From NCBI RefSeq assembly GCF_002265625.1, contig NZ_NOVE01000002.1, positions 1-64,000 on the forward strand: a stretch of 64,000 nucleotides of DNA, written 5' to 3'. This DNA is from Prevotella sp. 885 (GTDB lineage: Bacteria > Bacteroidota > Bacteroidia > Bacteroidales > Bacteroidaceae). The first letter of the stretch is position 1. Every line of letters starts with the position of its first letter. Below are positions 26,768-34,362 of this stretch, piece by piece. Below the pieces are notes generated by a model. That model was not told where the DNA came from, did no database searches, and was given only the letters and a program-made list of their open reading frames with translations. The position numbers and the translations under genes are program-made.

Positions 26768-27480
26768 AACCGTTTGATTTACTCTTAAAAATCCGCATCT
26801 CTTTACTCTTGTCTATTTTCTTATCTATTACTCTTACTCTATTAAGACAGCCAAGACAAAAAATCAGACTGTCCGAAAATCTATTGCTTCTATTTTCTAT
26901 CTAAGGACACCAAGAAAGAAAATCAGACACCACCCACAAAATAAAACCGAAAGCGATATTTCTCTCGGCTTTACTCTCTTGAAACAAGCGAATACTTGAT
27001 TTTATGTGGGAAAGGTCTGACAGTAAGCTAAACTTCCTTTGAACCTCTTATATAAGCAAATATATACTGCTCCGAGCATTTTTCCAAATTAAAATCATCG
27101 TCAATTCCATTTTTCTTACATTCTTCATTCATTTGATACTACACTACCATAAAAGCATTTTTTCATAGAAACGAAACAGAGGGAAAAATATTGCATATCA
27201 GAATGAAATAAAACCACACAAAAACATAGCCGAAATATAGAAAACGAAACTTAACTAAAGCTAAGATTAAAAATTCCCCTTTACACCTTATCTAAAAAGC
27301 AGAGGGCTATTGTACAAGCGCAAGTTTACAACATCTTTCAGTCCCCCTACAAGATTTAGAGGGAAAGTAAAATCAAAAGTTACATTTTGCTTCTGAATAC
27401 GACATTTATTCTACATAATATAGTTAAAATTGGAGCATTTCCTAATTTTAATCGTTAAAAAGAAGAGATTATCAACGCTT
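26768..27480. other. AT-rich gene-free region of element 1, possible origin
   Basis: About 700 bases without a credible ORF, upstream of the helicase-like gene. The first part contains short direct repeats such as AGACA(G)CCAAGA and AAAATCAGAC (twice, about 26858 and 26921) and TCTATT/TTACTCTT-type tracts. Such repeats next to a replication-type protein could be an origin or operator region; that is inference. No tRNA or clear terminator was seen in it. Confidence 0.35.
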
Positions 27481-27485
27481 TTTCG

Positions 27486-27493
27486 TACCTTTG
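27486..27493 (+). promoter_or_regulatory. Putative -7 element of RNA candidate 1
   Basis: TACCTTTG matches TAnnTTTG exactly and is the same octamer as the one in front of RNA candidate 2 (29233-29240). Confidence 0.6.
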
Positions 27494-27499
27494 CAACTG

Positions 27500-27753
27500 A
27501 CATTCGTAAGTTTGTCAAGACATTTTAGAAAACGAAGAGCGTTATTGAAACTCGCCTTTACCATCAAATTCTCGCAAAATTTGAATACACAAAAGGGTCG
27601 GGCTGCAACAACGCTCACGCTACGGATATATACTATCCCGAAAGGGGTAACTATATACTCGCTTTGCGTGAGCGACTGTTGCTTATCCATTTGTGTAGGC
27701 AATGCGAGAAGCCTGATGGTAGGATAAGCAAGATACAGTCCTCACGCTTTTTG
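27500..27753 (+). ncRNA. Structured RNA candidate 1 (AAUGCGA-loop RNA)
   Basis: About 254 nt from a strong promoter to a T run, without a convincing ORF. Helices seen: P1 GCGTGAG (27666-27672) with CTCACGC (27741-27747); P2 TTGCTTATCC (27679-27688) with GGATAAGCAA (27722-27731); P3 AGGC (27697-27700) with GCCT (27711-27714), closing a loop AATGCGAGAA. Upstream, CGCTCACGC (27612-27620) can also pair with GCGTGAGCG (27666-27674), so P1 has a competing partner. TATATACT lies at 27652-27659. The same layout recurs at 29247-29582 with different stem sequences. It ends 51 bases before a lipoprotein gene, so it may be a leader or an independent RNA. No known family was recognised. Confidence 0.6.
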
Positions 27754-27804
27754 CATTTATAAACTTAGTGTTCCAATGGGGGATGAGGGACAACGCAAAA
27801 TGTT

Positions 27805-28230
27805 ATGAAGACATTAAGATTTATCGGAATGGCAATTTTAGCCGTAGTAATTAGTGTTAGCTTTATGGCTTGTTCAAATGATGACAATGATGAAACAGAA
27901 AAGGACAATTTTGTTTCCATTATCACCAATGGAGCTTGGTCACAAGATGGAGACAACGACATTATTAGCATTTCTAAAGATGGTACAGGCTTTATGTTTG
28001 AGAACTCTAATTCTTATAATAGCAATACAAAAACAGGCTATTCATTTAGTTGGGTTTACAGCAACAACACAATCACCATCAAGACTACAGGATATTACGA
28101 GAATGGCAACAAGACTGAAAGCTATTCCGACACCGACAAATGGATTGTTACGTCTTTTTCCAATTCAAAAATCGTACTCACTAACGCAGAGGATGAAAGT
28201 GATATTTGGACTTGGAAACGCTACAATTAA
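27805..28230 (+). CDS. Small lipoprotein A of element 1
   Basis: 141 residues. A lipoprotein signal (FIGMAILAVVISVSFMAC) is followed by an acidic SNDDNDETE stretch, typical of surface export in Bacteroidota. The mature part of about 110 residues is Ser/Asn/Thr-rich with predicted beta strands, ending ESDIWTWKRYN, resembling short lipocalin-like lipoproteins. Its signal sequence is nearly the same as that of the next gene, so the two are probably paralogues. It starts 51 bases after RNA candidate 1. Confidence 0.75.
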   Translation: MKTLRFIGMAILAVVISVSFMACSNDDNDETEKDNFVSIITNGAWSQDGDNDIISISKDGTGFMFENSNSYNSNTKTGYSFSWVYSNNTITIKTTGYYENGNKTESYSDTDKWIVTSFSNSKIVLTNAEDESDIWTWKRYN

Positions 28231-28268
28231 AAGGACAATTTTTATTCACAACTTAAAGATAGAAAAGA

Positions 28269-28787
28269 ATGAAGACATTAAGACTATTAGGGATGGCACT
28301 GTTAGCCATTATTATGAGCGTTAATATTATTGCTTGTTCAAGCGATGACAATAACGACAGTGAAGAACAGCAGGCAACGGCTAATCTTTTAGGCACTTGG
28401 AAATGTACCTCTACAACTCCTTATGAGGAACATAGCGCAACACAAGGAGGCGATGGACTTAGAGAAGGACTAAAGATAAAATTTATACAGAACAACAAAT
28501 GTTTCATAGACTATTGGGGGAATGGCTTTGACACAGGAAGTGGCAACATCAATAATCCAACTGAATCAGATTGGCATTCTGAGGAGGGTTGCAAATGGCT
28601 TTTAAGTGGCAACAACCTTACTGTTATGGAAAGCGATTTAGACCGTTGGGTTGGTACTGTTACCATTAAAGGGAATGAAATGACATTCACTTATAAATAT
28701 CAAGATTGGAACTACGATAAGCAAACTATGATTTCCGAAAGCAAGGAAACCTATACATCAAAGTTCACCCTTACTTCAAGAAACTAA
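28269..28787 (+). CDS. Small lipoprotein B of element 1, lipocalin-like
   Basis: 172 residues with the signal MKTLRLLGMALLAIIMSVNIIAC and an acidic SSDDNNDSEEQ linker. The mature part opens NLLGTWKCTSTTPYEE and has beta-rich repeats (WLLSGNNLTVMESD, TVTIKGNEMTFTYKYQD), the usual pattern of lipocalin-like or DUF5004-type lipoproteins. The ligand is unknown. It lies 38 bases after lipoprotein A and is the last gene of element 1. Confidence 0.75.
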   Translation: MKTLRLLGMALLAIIMSVNIIACSSDDNNDSEEQQATANLLGTWKCTSTTPYEEHSATQGGDGLREGLKIKFIQNNKCFIDYWGNGFDTGSGNINNPTESDWHSEEGCKWLLSGNNLTVMESDLDRWVGTVTIKGNEMTFTYKYQDWNYDKQTMISESKETYTSKFTLTSRN

Positions 28788-28837
28788 CGAAAGATGCAAG
28801 TCTATTCAAAAAACTACTTGCATTGCTTAGAGAGCAG

Positions 28838-28860
28838 TTGTTGACTGATTGTTGACTAAT
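28838..28860 (+). repeat. Putative integrase arm site, right
   Basis: Matches the left arm site (23591-23613) in 22 of 23 bases and in the same orientation. It lies 45 bases before the tRNA-like right junction. Confidence 0.6.
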
Positions 28861-28905
28861 TGTTTCTCGCTTAGAGTTTATTCATGGTCAACGGCATAGC
28901 TATAA

Positions 28906-29011
28906 GGATTTGTAGCTCAGTTGGTTGCACACAAAAGCGCAGCTTTCGTGTGCCGCAGAGAGCAACAGACTCATAATCTGGAGGTCCCTGGTTCAAGCCC
29001 AGGCTGGTCCA
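28906..29011 (+). pseudogene. tRNA-Met copy with a 32-nt hairpin in the D-loop
   Basis: This is a full-length copy of the tRNA at 23401 with one acceptor change (GGATTTG) and 32 extra bases at 28927-28958. The insert is a hairpin: GCACACAAAAGC, loop GCA, GCTTTCGTGTGC, which gives 12 pairs with one A-C mismatch. The D-stem GCTC/GAGC is still intact around it, and all sequence after the insert is identical to the true tRNA. It forms the right junction of element 1. Whether it is transcribed or aminoacylated is unknown; no clear promoter was seen in front of it. Confidence 0.75.
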
Positions 29012-29021
29012 CGCTTCTATT

Positions 29022-29057
29022 ACAGCGACTTACGCTTCGGCGTAGGCCGCTGTTTTT
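29022..29057 (+). terminator. Terminator after the tRNA copy
   Basis: Hairpin ACAGCG...TACGC TTCG GCGTA...CGCTGT followed by TTTTT. It is the best candidate for the original terminator of the tRNA gene before element 1 inserted. Confidence 0.75.
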
Positions 29058-29232
29058 GGTTTCTGCGTAAACAAACTGTTTGAGTTAGGTGTGTTTACGC
29101 TGTGATATTTTATGAAACTCCCCATCATTCCATAAGATGTTATATCGTGTCTTGTTTTAATGAGCTATTGAAGAATTTGCTTATTCCAATAAATTTTTCA
29201 TCGAAACATGATACATTGTCATGCAAAAGCCT

Positions 29233-29240
29233 TACCTTTG
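29233..29240 (+). promoter_or_regulatory. Putative -7 element of RNA candidate 2
   Basis: TACCTTTG, identical to the element in front of RNA candidate 1. Confidence 0.6.
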
Positions 29241-29246
29241 CGATGT

Positions 29247-29582
29247 CCATACTCATACCGAAAGCCCCGACGGGCAGAGGTAGGGCAGACATATACATAT
29301 AATAAGGCGTAACTGTACGCTTTGGTTTTGACTTGTTAGAACTTCGCAAACTCTATGGATTGTCAAAAACAAAGCAACGGAAACGCCTCATGGGGTGTAT
29401 TGTATACAGCCCTCATTGGCTTCGGACGGCTCTGCCGCTCGTTGTCATTGAGGGTGAATTATATACTTACACTAACGTGGGGCTTTCAACGTTGCTCGTT
29501 TCGACAATCCGGGCAATGCGAAGGCCTTAACAAGTGGAACGAGTAACAGGACTGGCTCCACGTTTGAACCAGTATGTTTTTT
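29247..29582 (+). ncRNA. Structured RNA candidate 2 (AAUGCGA-loop RNA)
   Basis: About 336 nt, ending at a hairpin ACTGG...CCAGT with TTTTTT (29551-29582). The core matches RNA candidate 1 with compensatory changes: P1 AACGTGG (29474-29480) with CCACGTT (29558-29564); P2 GTTGCTCGTTTC (29491-29502) with GGAACGAGTAAC (29536-29547), including two G-U pairs; P3 GGGC with GCCT closing AATGCGAAG (29511-29527). TATATACT lies exactly 6 bases before P1, as in candidate 1. A 5' domain is also paired: GTGTA/TACAC, GTATA/TATAC, CCCTCA/TGAGGG and an inner CGGC/GCCG hairpin. No same-strand gene follows within 15 kb, so this copy must act as a free-standing RNA. No known family was recognised. Confidence 0.62.
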
Positions 29583-29707
29583 GTAAGTATCTGTAAATCA
29601 AAAGAAACTTTACGGCATCAAGCGTAAATGATACCATAAAGTTCCCGTTGTCTGCAAGAAATCAGTCTTGCGTTGTTTACATCAGAAAATGAATTGCTTG
29701 ATGCAAA

Positions 29708-30001
29708 TTAGCGATTAACATCCATTAACTCCGCTTTTGCTGTTTCAATGGCAGAAAGTTTCAATTCATCTTCATCCTCCAAATCACTTAGAATTTTATC
29801 AGCAAGCCAAAGAGTTAGCATTTCCTTTTCGTCCACTTTGAAGTATGTTGCCATTTGAATTACTTGGCATCTTTTTGCTCGTCTGTCCCCGCGTTCAATC
29901 TTGCTGAACATGGGTGTGTCTATTTCTAAGTATGCAGCCACTTGACGCTGCAATATTCCTTGTTCGTCTCTAAGAGACCTTATCTTGTTTCCTAATAACA
30001 T
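29708..30001 (-). CDS. XRE-family HTH regulator
   Basis: 97 residues with an N-terminal helix-turn-helix (KIRSLRDEQGILQRQVAAYLEIDTPMFSKIERGDR, residues 6-40) of the Cro/CI type. The C-terminal half is helical and acidic. It could be a control or antitoxin-type regulator; the adjacent winged-helix frame is 7 bases upstream and both may belong to one regulatory unit. Confidence 0.8.
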   Translation of the reverse strand: MLLGNKIRSLRDEQGILQRQVAAYLEIDTPMFSKIERGDRRAKRCQVIQMATYFKVDEKEMLTLWLADKILSDLEDEDELKLSAIETAKAELMDVNR

Positions 30002-30008
30002 ATCCGTT

Positions 30009-30257
30009 TTATTCTTTGTCTAATATTACAATTTCCCAATAGCCTCCAAATCTACCACCTGTTCGTTTAATTTTGCCTAATTCACGAAGTTTACGTATTT
30101 GCTTCTCAACTCCTCGTGAAGACATATTCAATTGCATTGCGATTTCTGCGGCTGTTATATGTGGGTCATGTTTTATAATGTCTAATATCAAGTTCTTTGT
30201 TTCCGAACTTCTTTCCGAACCTACTGCGTTTCTTTCCGAACAACATATCTTTTGCAA
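30009..30257 (-). CDS. Winged-helix domain, probable C-terminal remnant
   Basis: 82 residues from a TTG start. The core ILDIIKHDPHITAAEIAMQLNMSSRGVEKQIRKL with a wing GRFGGYWEI matches the C-terminal winged helix of AlbA_2-type ATP-binding regulators. The frame stays open upstream for about 30 more codons without an ATG, so this looks like the tail of a larger gene whose front is lost, or a small gene with an unusual start. Confidence 0.5.
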   Translation of the reverse strand: MQKICCSERNAVGSERSSETKNLILDIIKHDPHITAAEIAMQLNMSSRGVEKQIRKLRELGKIKRTGGRFGGYWEIVILDKE

Positions 30258-30299
30258 TTTTAATTTGACCGAAATTGTCGGTTTATCGGTCTGATTTTG

Positions 30300-30470
30300 T
30301 TCTAATCGGTCGCTTCCGCTGTAAAATCCGTTGGATTTCGACGGATATGTGTGAATTATGACGGATTTACTACGACTATTTCGCTATAATTATGACGAAT
30401 CCGCTATAAATCCGTCATAATTCGCTATAATCTGATATGTTCGCTATAATTGAGACACTATATACCATGT
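30300..30470. repeat. Short interspersed repeats CGCTATAAT / ATGACGGATT
   Basis: CGCTATAA occurs four times and ATGACGGAT, or its complement ATCCGTCAT, several times within about 170 bases, between the winged-helix frame and the AlbA_2 gene. The pattern is imperfect and mixed in orientation. It could be a degenerate linker of the lost gene or an operator array. Confidence 0.4.
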
Positions 30471-32144
30471 TCGCCCTTCTGCCTTTATTGTATTCTCTTT
30501 GCTCATACTTTTTAGCAAGTCTCCAAGCATGCGTATCTGTTGCTCTTCCGTCTTATTCTGAGGAAGCACATCCTTCAAATATTCGTAGATGCTATCCCTT
30601 TTGGCACCTTCCTCACCTGCATTACTGAGAAATTGAAGAACCATTTGGCGCAGTTTCTCCTTGTCTAAACCCTTTGTCTTAGTGTAAGAAGGCAGCTGGT
30701 GCGTGTCTTTTGCGACACTTAGGGAAATGCTGTAATGTGGAGGCTCACCATCTATAAGTCCACGTCTGAGCAAGTCTTGCGCTACATCCTCATGAATGGT
30801 TCTTCCTTTCTGCACTGCATCAAGCGAGATGCAATCCCATAGAGAGAGTGTGTCATTTGTCTTCAGCAAATCTGTGTATCGCTTGTTGATTTCGTTGCCA
30901 TAAATGCGTACTACGACTTTCTTCTTTGCTTGATCAATCTCATAATCAGGCATGGGGAAGTGTCTGCGCCATTGCTCGTTGAACATCTTCTTGATACCAC
31001 GGCTTACGGTATCGATCATGTTGAAGTCAACCATAGCTCTACACAGACATTCATTGCGGAAATGAGTCTGCGGTTCTTCGTTTCTCAAAGCATTCTCCAA
31101 TGTGCCAGGGATAAATGTTCCTGCGTTGGAGTAATACAAGTAGCCTGGATTTTCCACAAAGTTGATGCGTTGCAGAAGTGTGTAATCCTGATGGGCAATG
31201 CAGTTGTGCAATGCCTCACGAATGGTGTAGTCATCATACTGCTTCATCGTATCAGGGAACAACGTACCGCCAGGCATCTCACGCAACGTAAGATTTTCTA
31301 TCTTTGAGAGGATTTCATCCACTGTCAATATGAATGGAACTGTGAAATGTTCATAGTCCACTACATCTTGTCTCGCGTCTCGTCGTGTCCAAGTGACTTG
31401 CGCAACGGCTGGACGCAGTTTGAATGCCGATTCGTATTTGCCCAGCAATATGATGGCAGCACGAGTGATGCTACCATCCCTTATCAATCCACATTTACCG
31501 AGGAACGTCTGAACGCTCCAACTATTCACTTCTTCAGCAGGTATGCGACTATGTACTTTCTTGAACATCATGCTAGCCTTAGCGATAGCCACTTCATCCA
31601 AATCATCTATAGTAGCATCTGACACAATCTCTGCCGACCAGTCTTTGGCGGTATAGATTGGCTCTTCAAGTATGACAGCCATTCTTTCCTGCGTCAGTTC
31701 TACCAAAGAATCCTCTATCCGTTGCCATGCCTTCTTGTGGGCAAGTACAGGACGACGAGGCTGATGCTTCGGAATATGTATTATCCATATTCGCTTGTTT
31801 GTATCATCAGTTACAAATTCCTCTATGCTTAGACCTTCCGATGACAGATAAGTGCATTGTTCTGTAAGTTTGAACGTTGCCGACTGCGTGTTTGCTGATT
31901 GGCCATTAAATGTAAGCCTTGAAATGTCGGTACCGACTATTTCAAGTGTCTTGTCTTTAACACCAATCACAAGATGTCCTCCCTCCATGTTGGCGATAGC
32001 CGACACGTAGGAAATGACATCGCCCTTCTCATCCCCACAGAACGAGTTCTTCAGATTCTTAAATTCCTTCCACTCACATCGCGCATTCTCCTGAGGATAT
32101 TCACGAAGGAGATATTGTTGTAGTTCTTGTTCGAGCATAATCAA
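30444..32144 (-). CDS. AlbA_2 (Schlafen-like) ATP-binding regulator
   Basis: 566 residues. The N-terminal AlbA_2 domain is clear: CEWKEFKNLKNSFCGDEKGDVISYVSAIANMEGGHLVIGVKD (about 23-65). A GHKL-like ATP-binding segment contains IREALHNCIAHQDY. The C-terminal 100 residues form a winged-helix region (VLQFLSNAGEEGAKRDSIYEYLKDVL). These proteins are annotated as ATP-dependent DNA-binding regulators; some relatives act in defence, but no function is shown here. It is one of several accessory genes on the minus strand of element 2. Confidence 0.82.
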   Translation of the reverse strand: MIMLEQELQQYLLREYPQENARCEWKEFKNLKNSFCGDEKGDVISYVSAIANMEGGHLVIGVKDKTLEIVGTDISRLTFNGQSANTQSATFKLTEQCTYLSSEGLSIEEFVTDDTNKRIWIIHIPKHQPRRPVLAHKKAWQRIEDSLVELTQERMAVILEEPIYTAKDWSAEIVSDATIDDLDEVAIAKASMMFKKVHSRIPAEEVNSWSVQTFLGKCGLIRDGSITRAAIILLGKYESAFKLRPAVAQVTWTRRDARQDVVDYEHFTVPFILTVDEILSKIENLTLREMPGGTLFPDTMKQYDDYTIREALHNCIAHQDYTLLQRINFVENPGYLYYSNAGTFIPGTLENALRNEEPQTHFRNECLCRAMVDFNMIDTVSRGIKKMFNEQWRRHFPMPDYEIDQAKKKVVVRIYGNEINKRYTDLLKTNDTLSLWDCISLDAVQKGRTIHEDVAQDLLRRGLIDGEPPHYSISLSVAKDTHQLPSYTKTKGLDKEKLRQMVLQFLSNAGEEGAKRDSIYEYLKDVLPQNKTEEQQIRMLGDLLKSMSKENTIKAEGRTWYIVSQL

Positions 32145-32168
32145 TACTTCATTCTGTTTCAGTAATAT

Positions 32169-32432
32169 TTATATCTCAATATAATCACGTCTTCGTGATA
32201 ATGGTAGTTCTCTGAAAATAACAGGATTCCCTTCACTTGTCAAAAATAAGGATACTCTGTTTCCATAAAACTTGGTTAGGAATAAATGAAAACTTTTGAG
32301 TCCATCATCTTCACAAAACCATTCGTCTTTGGGAACAATAAAATATTCATCGCCGATATTGTTATTCTGATAGTCTGACTTCCTTACCACCAAAACATCT
32401 TCATTTGTGTCATACGTTCTTATCAGATTCAT
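32169..32432 (-). CDS. Hypothetical protein
   Basis: 87 residues from MNLIRTYDTNEDVLVVRKSDY; the frame extends to 32480 but those codons look like leader sequence. Predicted mixed alpha/beta, ending LPLSRRRDYIEI. I do not recognise it. It lies 24 bases downstream of the AlbA_2 gene start and faces the same way. Confidence 0.5.
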   Translation of the reverse strand: MNLIRTYDTNEDVLVVRKSDYQNNNIGDEYFIVPKDEWFCEDDGLKSFHLFLTKFYGNRVSLFLTSEGNPVIFRELPLSRRRDYIEI

Positions 32433-32674
32433 TTTTCTTCTTTTATTTTTATTTATTAAACATTGCAATTGAATAGTCATCGTATGCTATCAATCCTTTT
32501 CTAATTAGGCTTTGTATGTATCTTATAAAGATGCACAGCTTCTATATATACCATTCATATTCGCGATGTTCTGTTAAGAATTGCACTAATTAAGAAATGA
32601 CTTTTCGTATTTATTGAACACCCTATGTTGTTGATATCTCATTATACAAACAATCACACTTCATAATTCTGTTT
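32433..32674. other. Gene-free AT-rich spacer
   Basis: No credible ORF. It probably holds the terminator of the LRR gene and the promoter of the gene at 32169, but no clear consensus element was found. Confidence 0.3.
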
Positions 32675-34201
32675 TTATATAATAATGACTCTGTTCAACT
32701 CTGACACACGCTCTTTACCATGAAGATAAGTATATTGTTCAAAGACTTCTTTTGCTCGTCCAATGTGTAAATAATGTTCTACTTCCGCAGATTTATTAGC
32801 TATATACTGAATATATTCTTTTATAAGATAGGTTATATGAGCTTCTTTTGAATATGACTTTCTGGCCATTTCTCTGATTCTACTATCTTCCAAGTGCATT
32901 TCGTTTATTTCTTTCTTTGATGTCCAAGGCCAGTTTGTGGTATATCCAGAATCTTTGTATTCGCTATGGTAACTAGGTAATATGGTTTCTAAATATGCAT
33001 CAGAATAATATGAATATCTATGTGTTTCAGAATAGAATGTGTCATCATCTCCAATTTTTGTTTTTGTCCATTCCGATATAGTCGTTTCGTATGAGTCAAT
33101 AATACTGTTAATGTCTAACTTATCAACTTCTTCTTCAATTTGTTTTATTACATCTCTGATGTCTGTCTTTAACCTTTTGTCAACTTCATAATAGTATTTA
33201 ATTGCATTCTTTTGCAAATCTTCAGATCCAACATATATACCATTGTGGGTTATTTTTGTGTAACGGCTTGAGGTTTTAAGAAAACCCTCAGATATATTCG
33301 AAGCATAATGGTCTTTATAATTGCTATAAATGTGAATATCACCGAAAAACATGGCAAAACAGCGTTGGTTCATGTGATTAAAACTGAAGATTCTATTTGA
33401 CCATTCATCACTTAAACGCTCTGTATAATAAAACCTAAAGTTAGTTAGGCACCATATGTACGAATATATATCATCTTTGCCTATTTCGATTCCACATCTT
33501 AAAGTCTCATAATCATCGTCAACCAAAAACTTGTCTATATTATCTGCTTGGAATTCTTTTGCAAACTTTAAATGCTCTAAAGAGTAGCAGTCTCTTAATG
33601 CGCCGAAACCTATTTTGATGACACCAATTGCTAATATGGAAGCAAGATTAGGACAATCGCAAAAAACATACTCGGGCAGATTTGTTACATGATTAGGTAA
33701 GCTTATACTTTTAATCTTGCTTCGTTGAAAAGCATGATTTTTTAAATGCATATATTTGCATAGTGAAAAGTCCAAACTTTCTATTTGGGCATTTGGGCTT
33801 ATACAAAAGGATTCCATATATTCAAAATCTTCTCCAAAAGAAATCTGTTTGATAGGTGGCCACCCATCAAATGATTTCTCTTTTAATATTTTTATGGTAG
33901 AAGGGTCAAATGTTACCTTTTCCAATTTAGGGCAGTTGGCAATGGACGGAATATTATCCGTTAATGTTGGCATTATAATCTCTGTAACATGTGGGAAACC
34001 GCTAATTACTTTTGGTACATTAGGGCACATTGATAAATCTAATATGACGATATGTTCCTGCCTGATGGCAGTATACAGACTATAATTGTAATTTCCCATT
34101 GTAATATCACTAATTCTATTGTCATAGAATGTGAACTTACCATTTTCGTAGCAGTATTTGTAGCTTCCGGTATTCAGAATAGTTTTAAGACTCGTTTTCA
34201 T
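32675..34201 (-). CDS. Leucine-rich-repeat (BspA-type) protein, cytoplasmic
   Basis: 508 residues without a signal peptide. Residues about 40-230 contain BspA-like repeats (HVTEIIMPTLTDNIPSIANCPKLEKVTF, IKSISLPNHVTNLPEYVFCDCPNL). The remaining 270 residues are helical and charged, with no family recognised (EEVDKLDINSIIDSYETTISEW). Most BspA proteins are surface-exposed; the lack of an export signal suggests an intracellular recognition protein. It lies 161 bases downstream of the DUF2971 gene. A paired effector or defence role is only a guess. Confidence 0.65.
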   Translation of the reverse strand: MKTSLKTILNTGSYKYCYENGKFTFYDNRISDITMGNYNYSLYTAIRQEHIVILDLSMCPNVPKVISGFPHVTEIIMPTLTDNIPSIANCPKLEKVTFDPSTIKILKEKSFDGWPPIKQISFGEDFEYMESFCISPNAQIESLDFSLCKYMHLKNHAFQRSKIKSISLPNHVTNLPEYVFCDCPNLASILAIGVIKIGFGALRDCYSLEHLKFAKEFQADNIDKFLVDDDYETLRCGIEIGKDDIYSYIWCLTNFRFYYTERLSDEWSNRIFSFNHMNQRCFAMFFGDIHIYSNYKDHYASNISEGFLKTSSRYTKITHNGIYVGSEDLQKNAIKYYYEVDKRLKTDIRDVIKQIEEEVDKLDINSIIDSYETTISEWTKTKIGDDDTFYSETHRYSYYSDAYLETILPSYHSEYKDSGYTTNWPWTSKKEINEMHLEDSRIREMARKSYSKEAHITYLIKEYIQYIANKSAEVEHYLHIGRAKEVFEQYTYLHGKERVSELNRVIII

Positions 34202-34362
34202 AAAAGTGAGTTATCTTCATGATTATTACACAATATATGCAATCTAAATATGGAATCGGGAATAGCTTCGCTAACTTGCTCAAAATCGCAATAGACGAAG
34301 CATTGAATATCTTCTTCTAATATTTTTAATATTGAACTCGTATCATTTCTTTTTTTGAAACG

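Larger units (their letters stand above)
23422..29012. mobile_element. Element 1: small tRNA-integrated element, about 5.6 kb
   Basis: Bounded by identical 54-base repeats (23422-23475 and 28959-29012) that are the 3' part of the tRNA-Met gene. It carries a tyrosine integrase directly next to the left junction, a helicase-like protein, a structured-RNA candidate and two lipoproteins. The interior is clearly more AT-rich than the flanking chromosome. No relaxase, capsid or terminase gene is present, so it must be a satellite, a cryptic integrated plasmid or a remnant that depends on helpers. Confidence 0.8.

Noticed and set aside
27491-27727. 78-residue frame inside RNA candidate 1
   Set aside because: Starts inside the promoter element, low-complexity product, and its apparent similarity to a frame at 29355-29546 comes from the conserved RNA loop sequence.
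27854-28324. 156-residue frame overlapping both lipoproteins
   Set aside because: A different frame of the first lipoprotein gene; it has no signal peptide or domain while the lipoprotein frames do.
29355-29546. 63-residue frame inside RNA candidate 2
   Set aside because: Crosses all the paired helices; stem covariation explains the conservation better than coding.
27500-29582. Retron, tmRNA, RNase P RNA or 6S RNA
   Set aside because: No reverse transcriptase is nearby and none of the hallmark sequences of these RNAs were seen.
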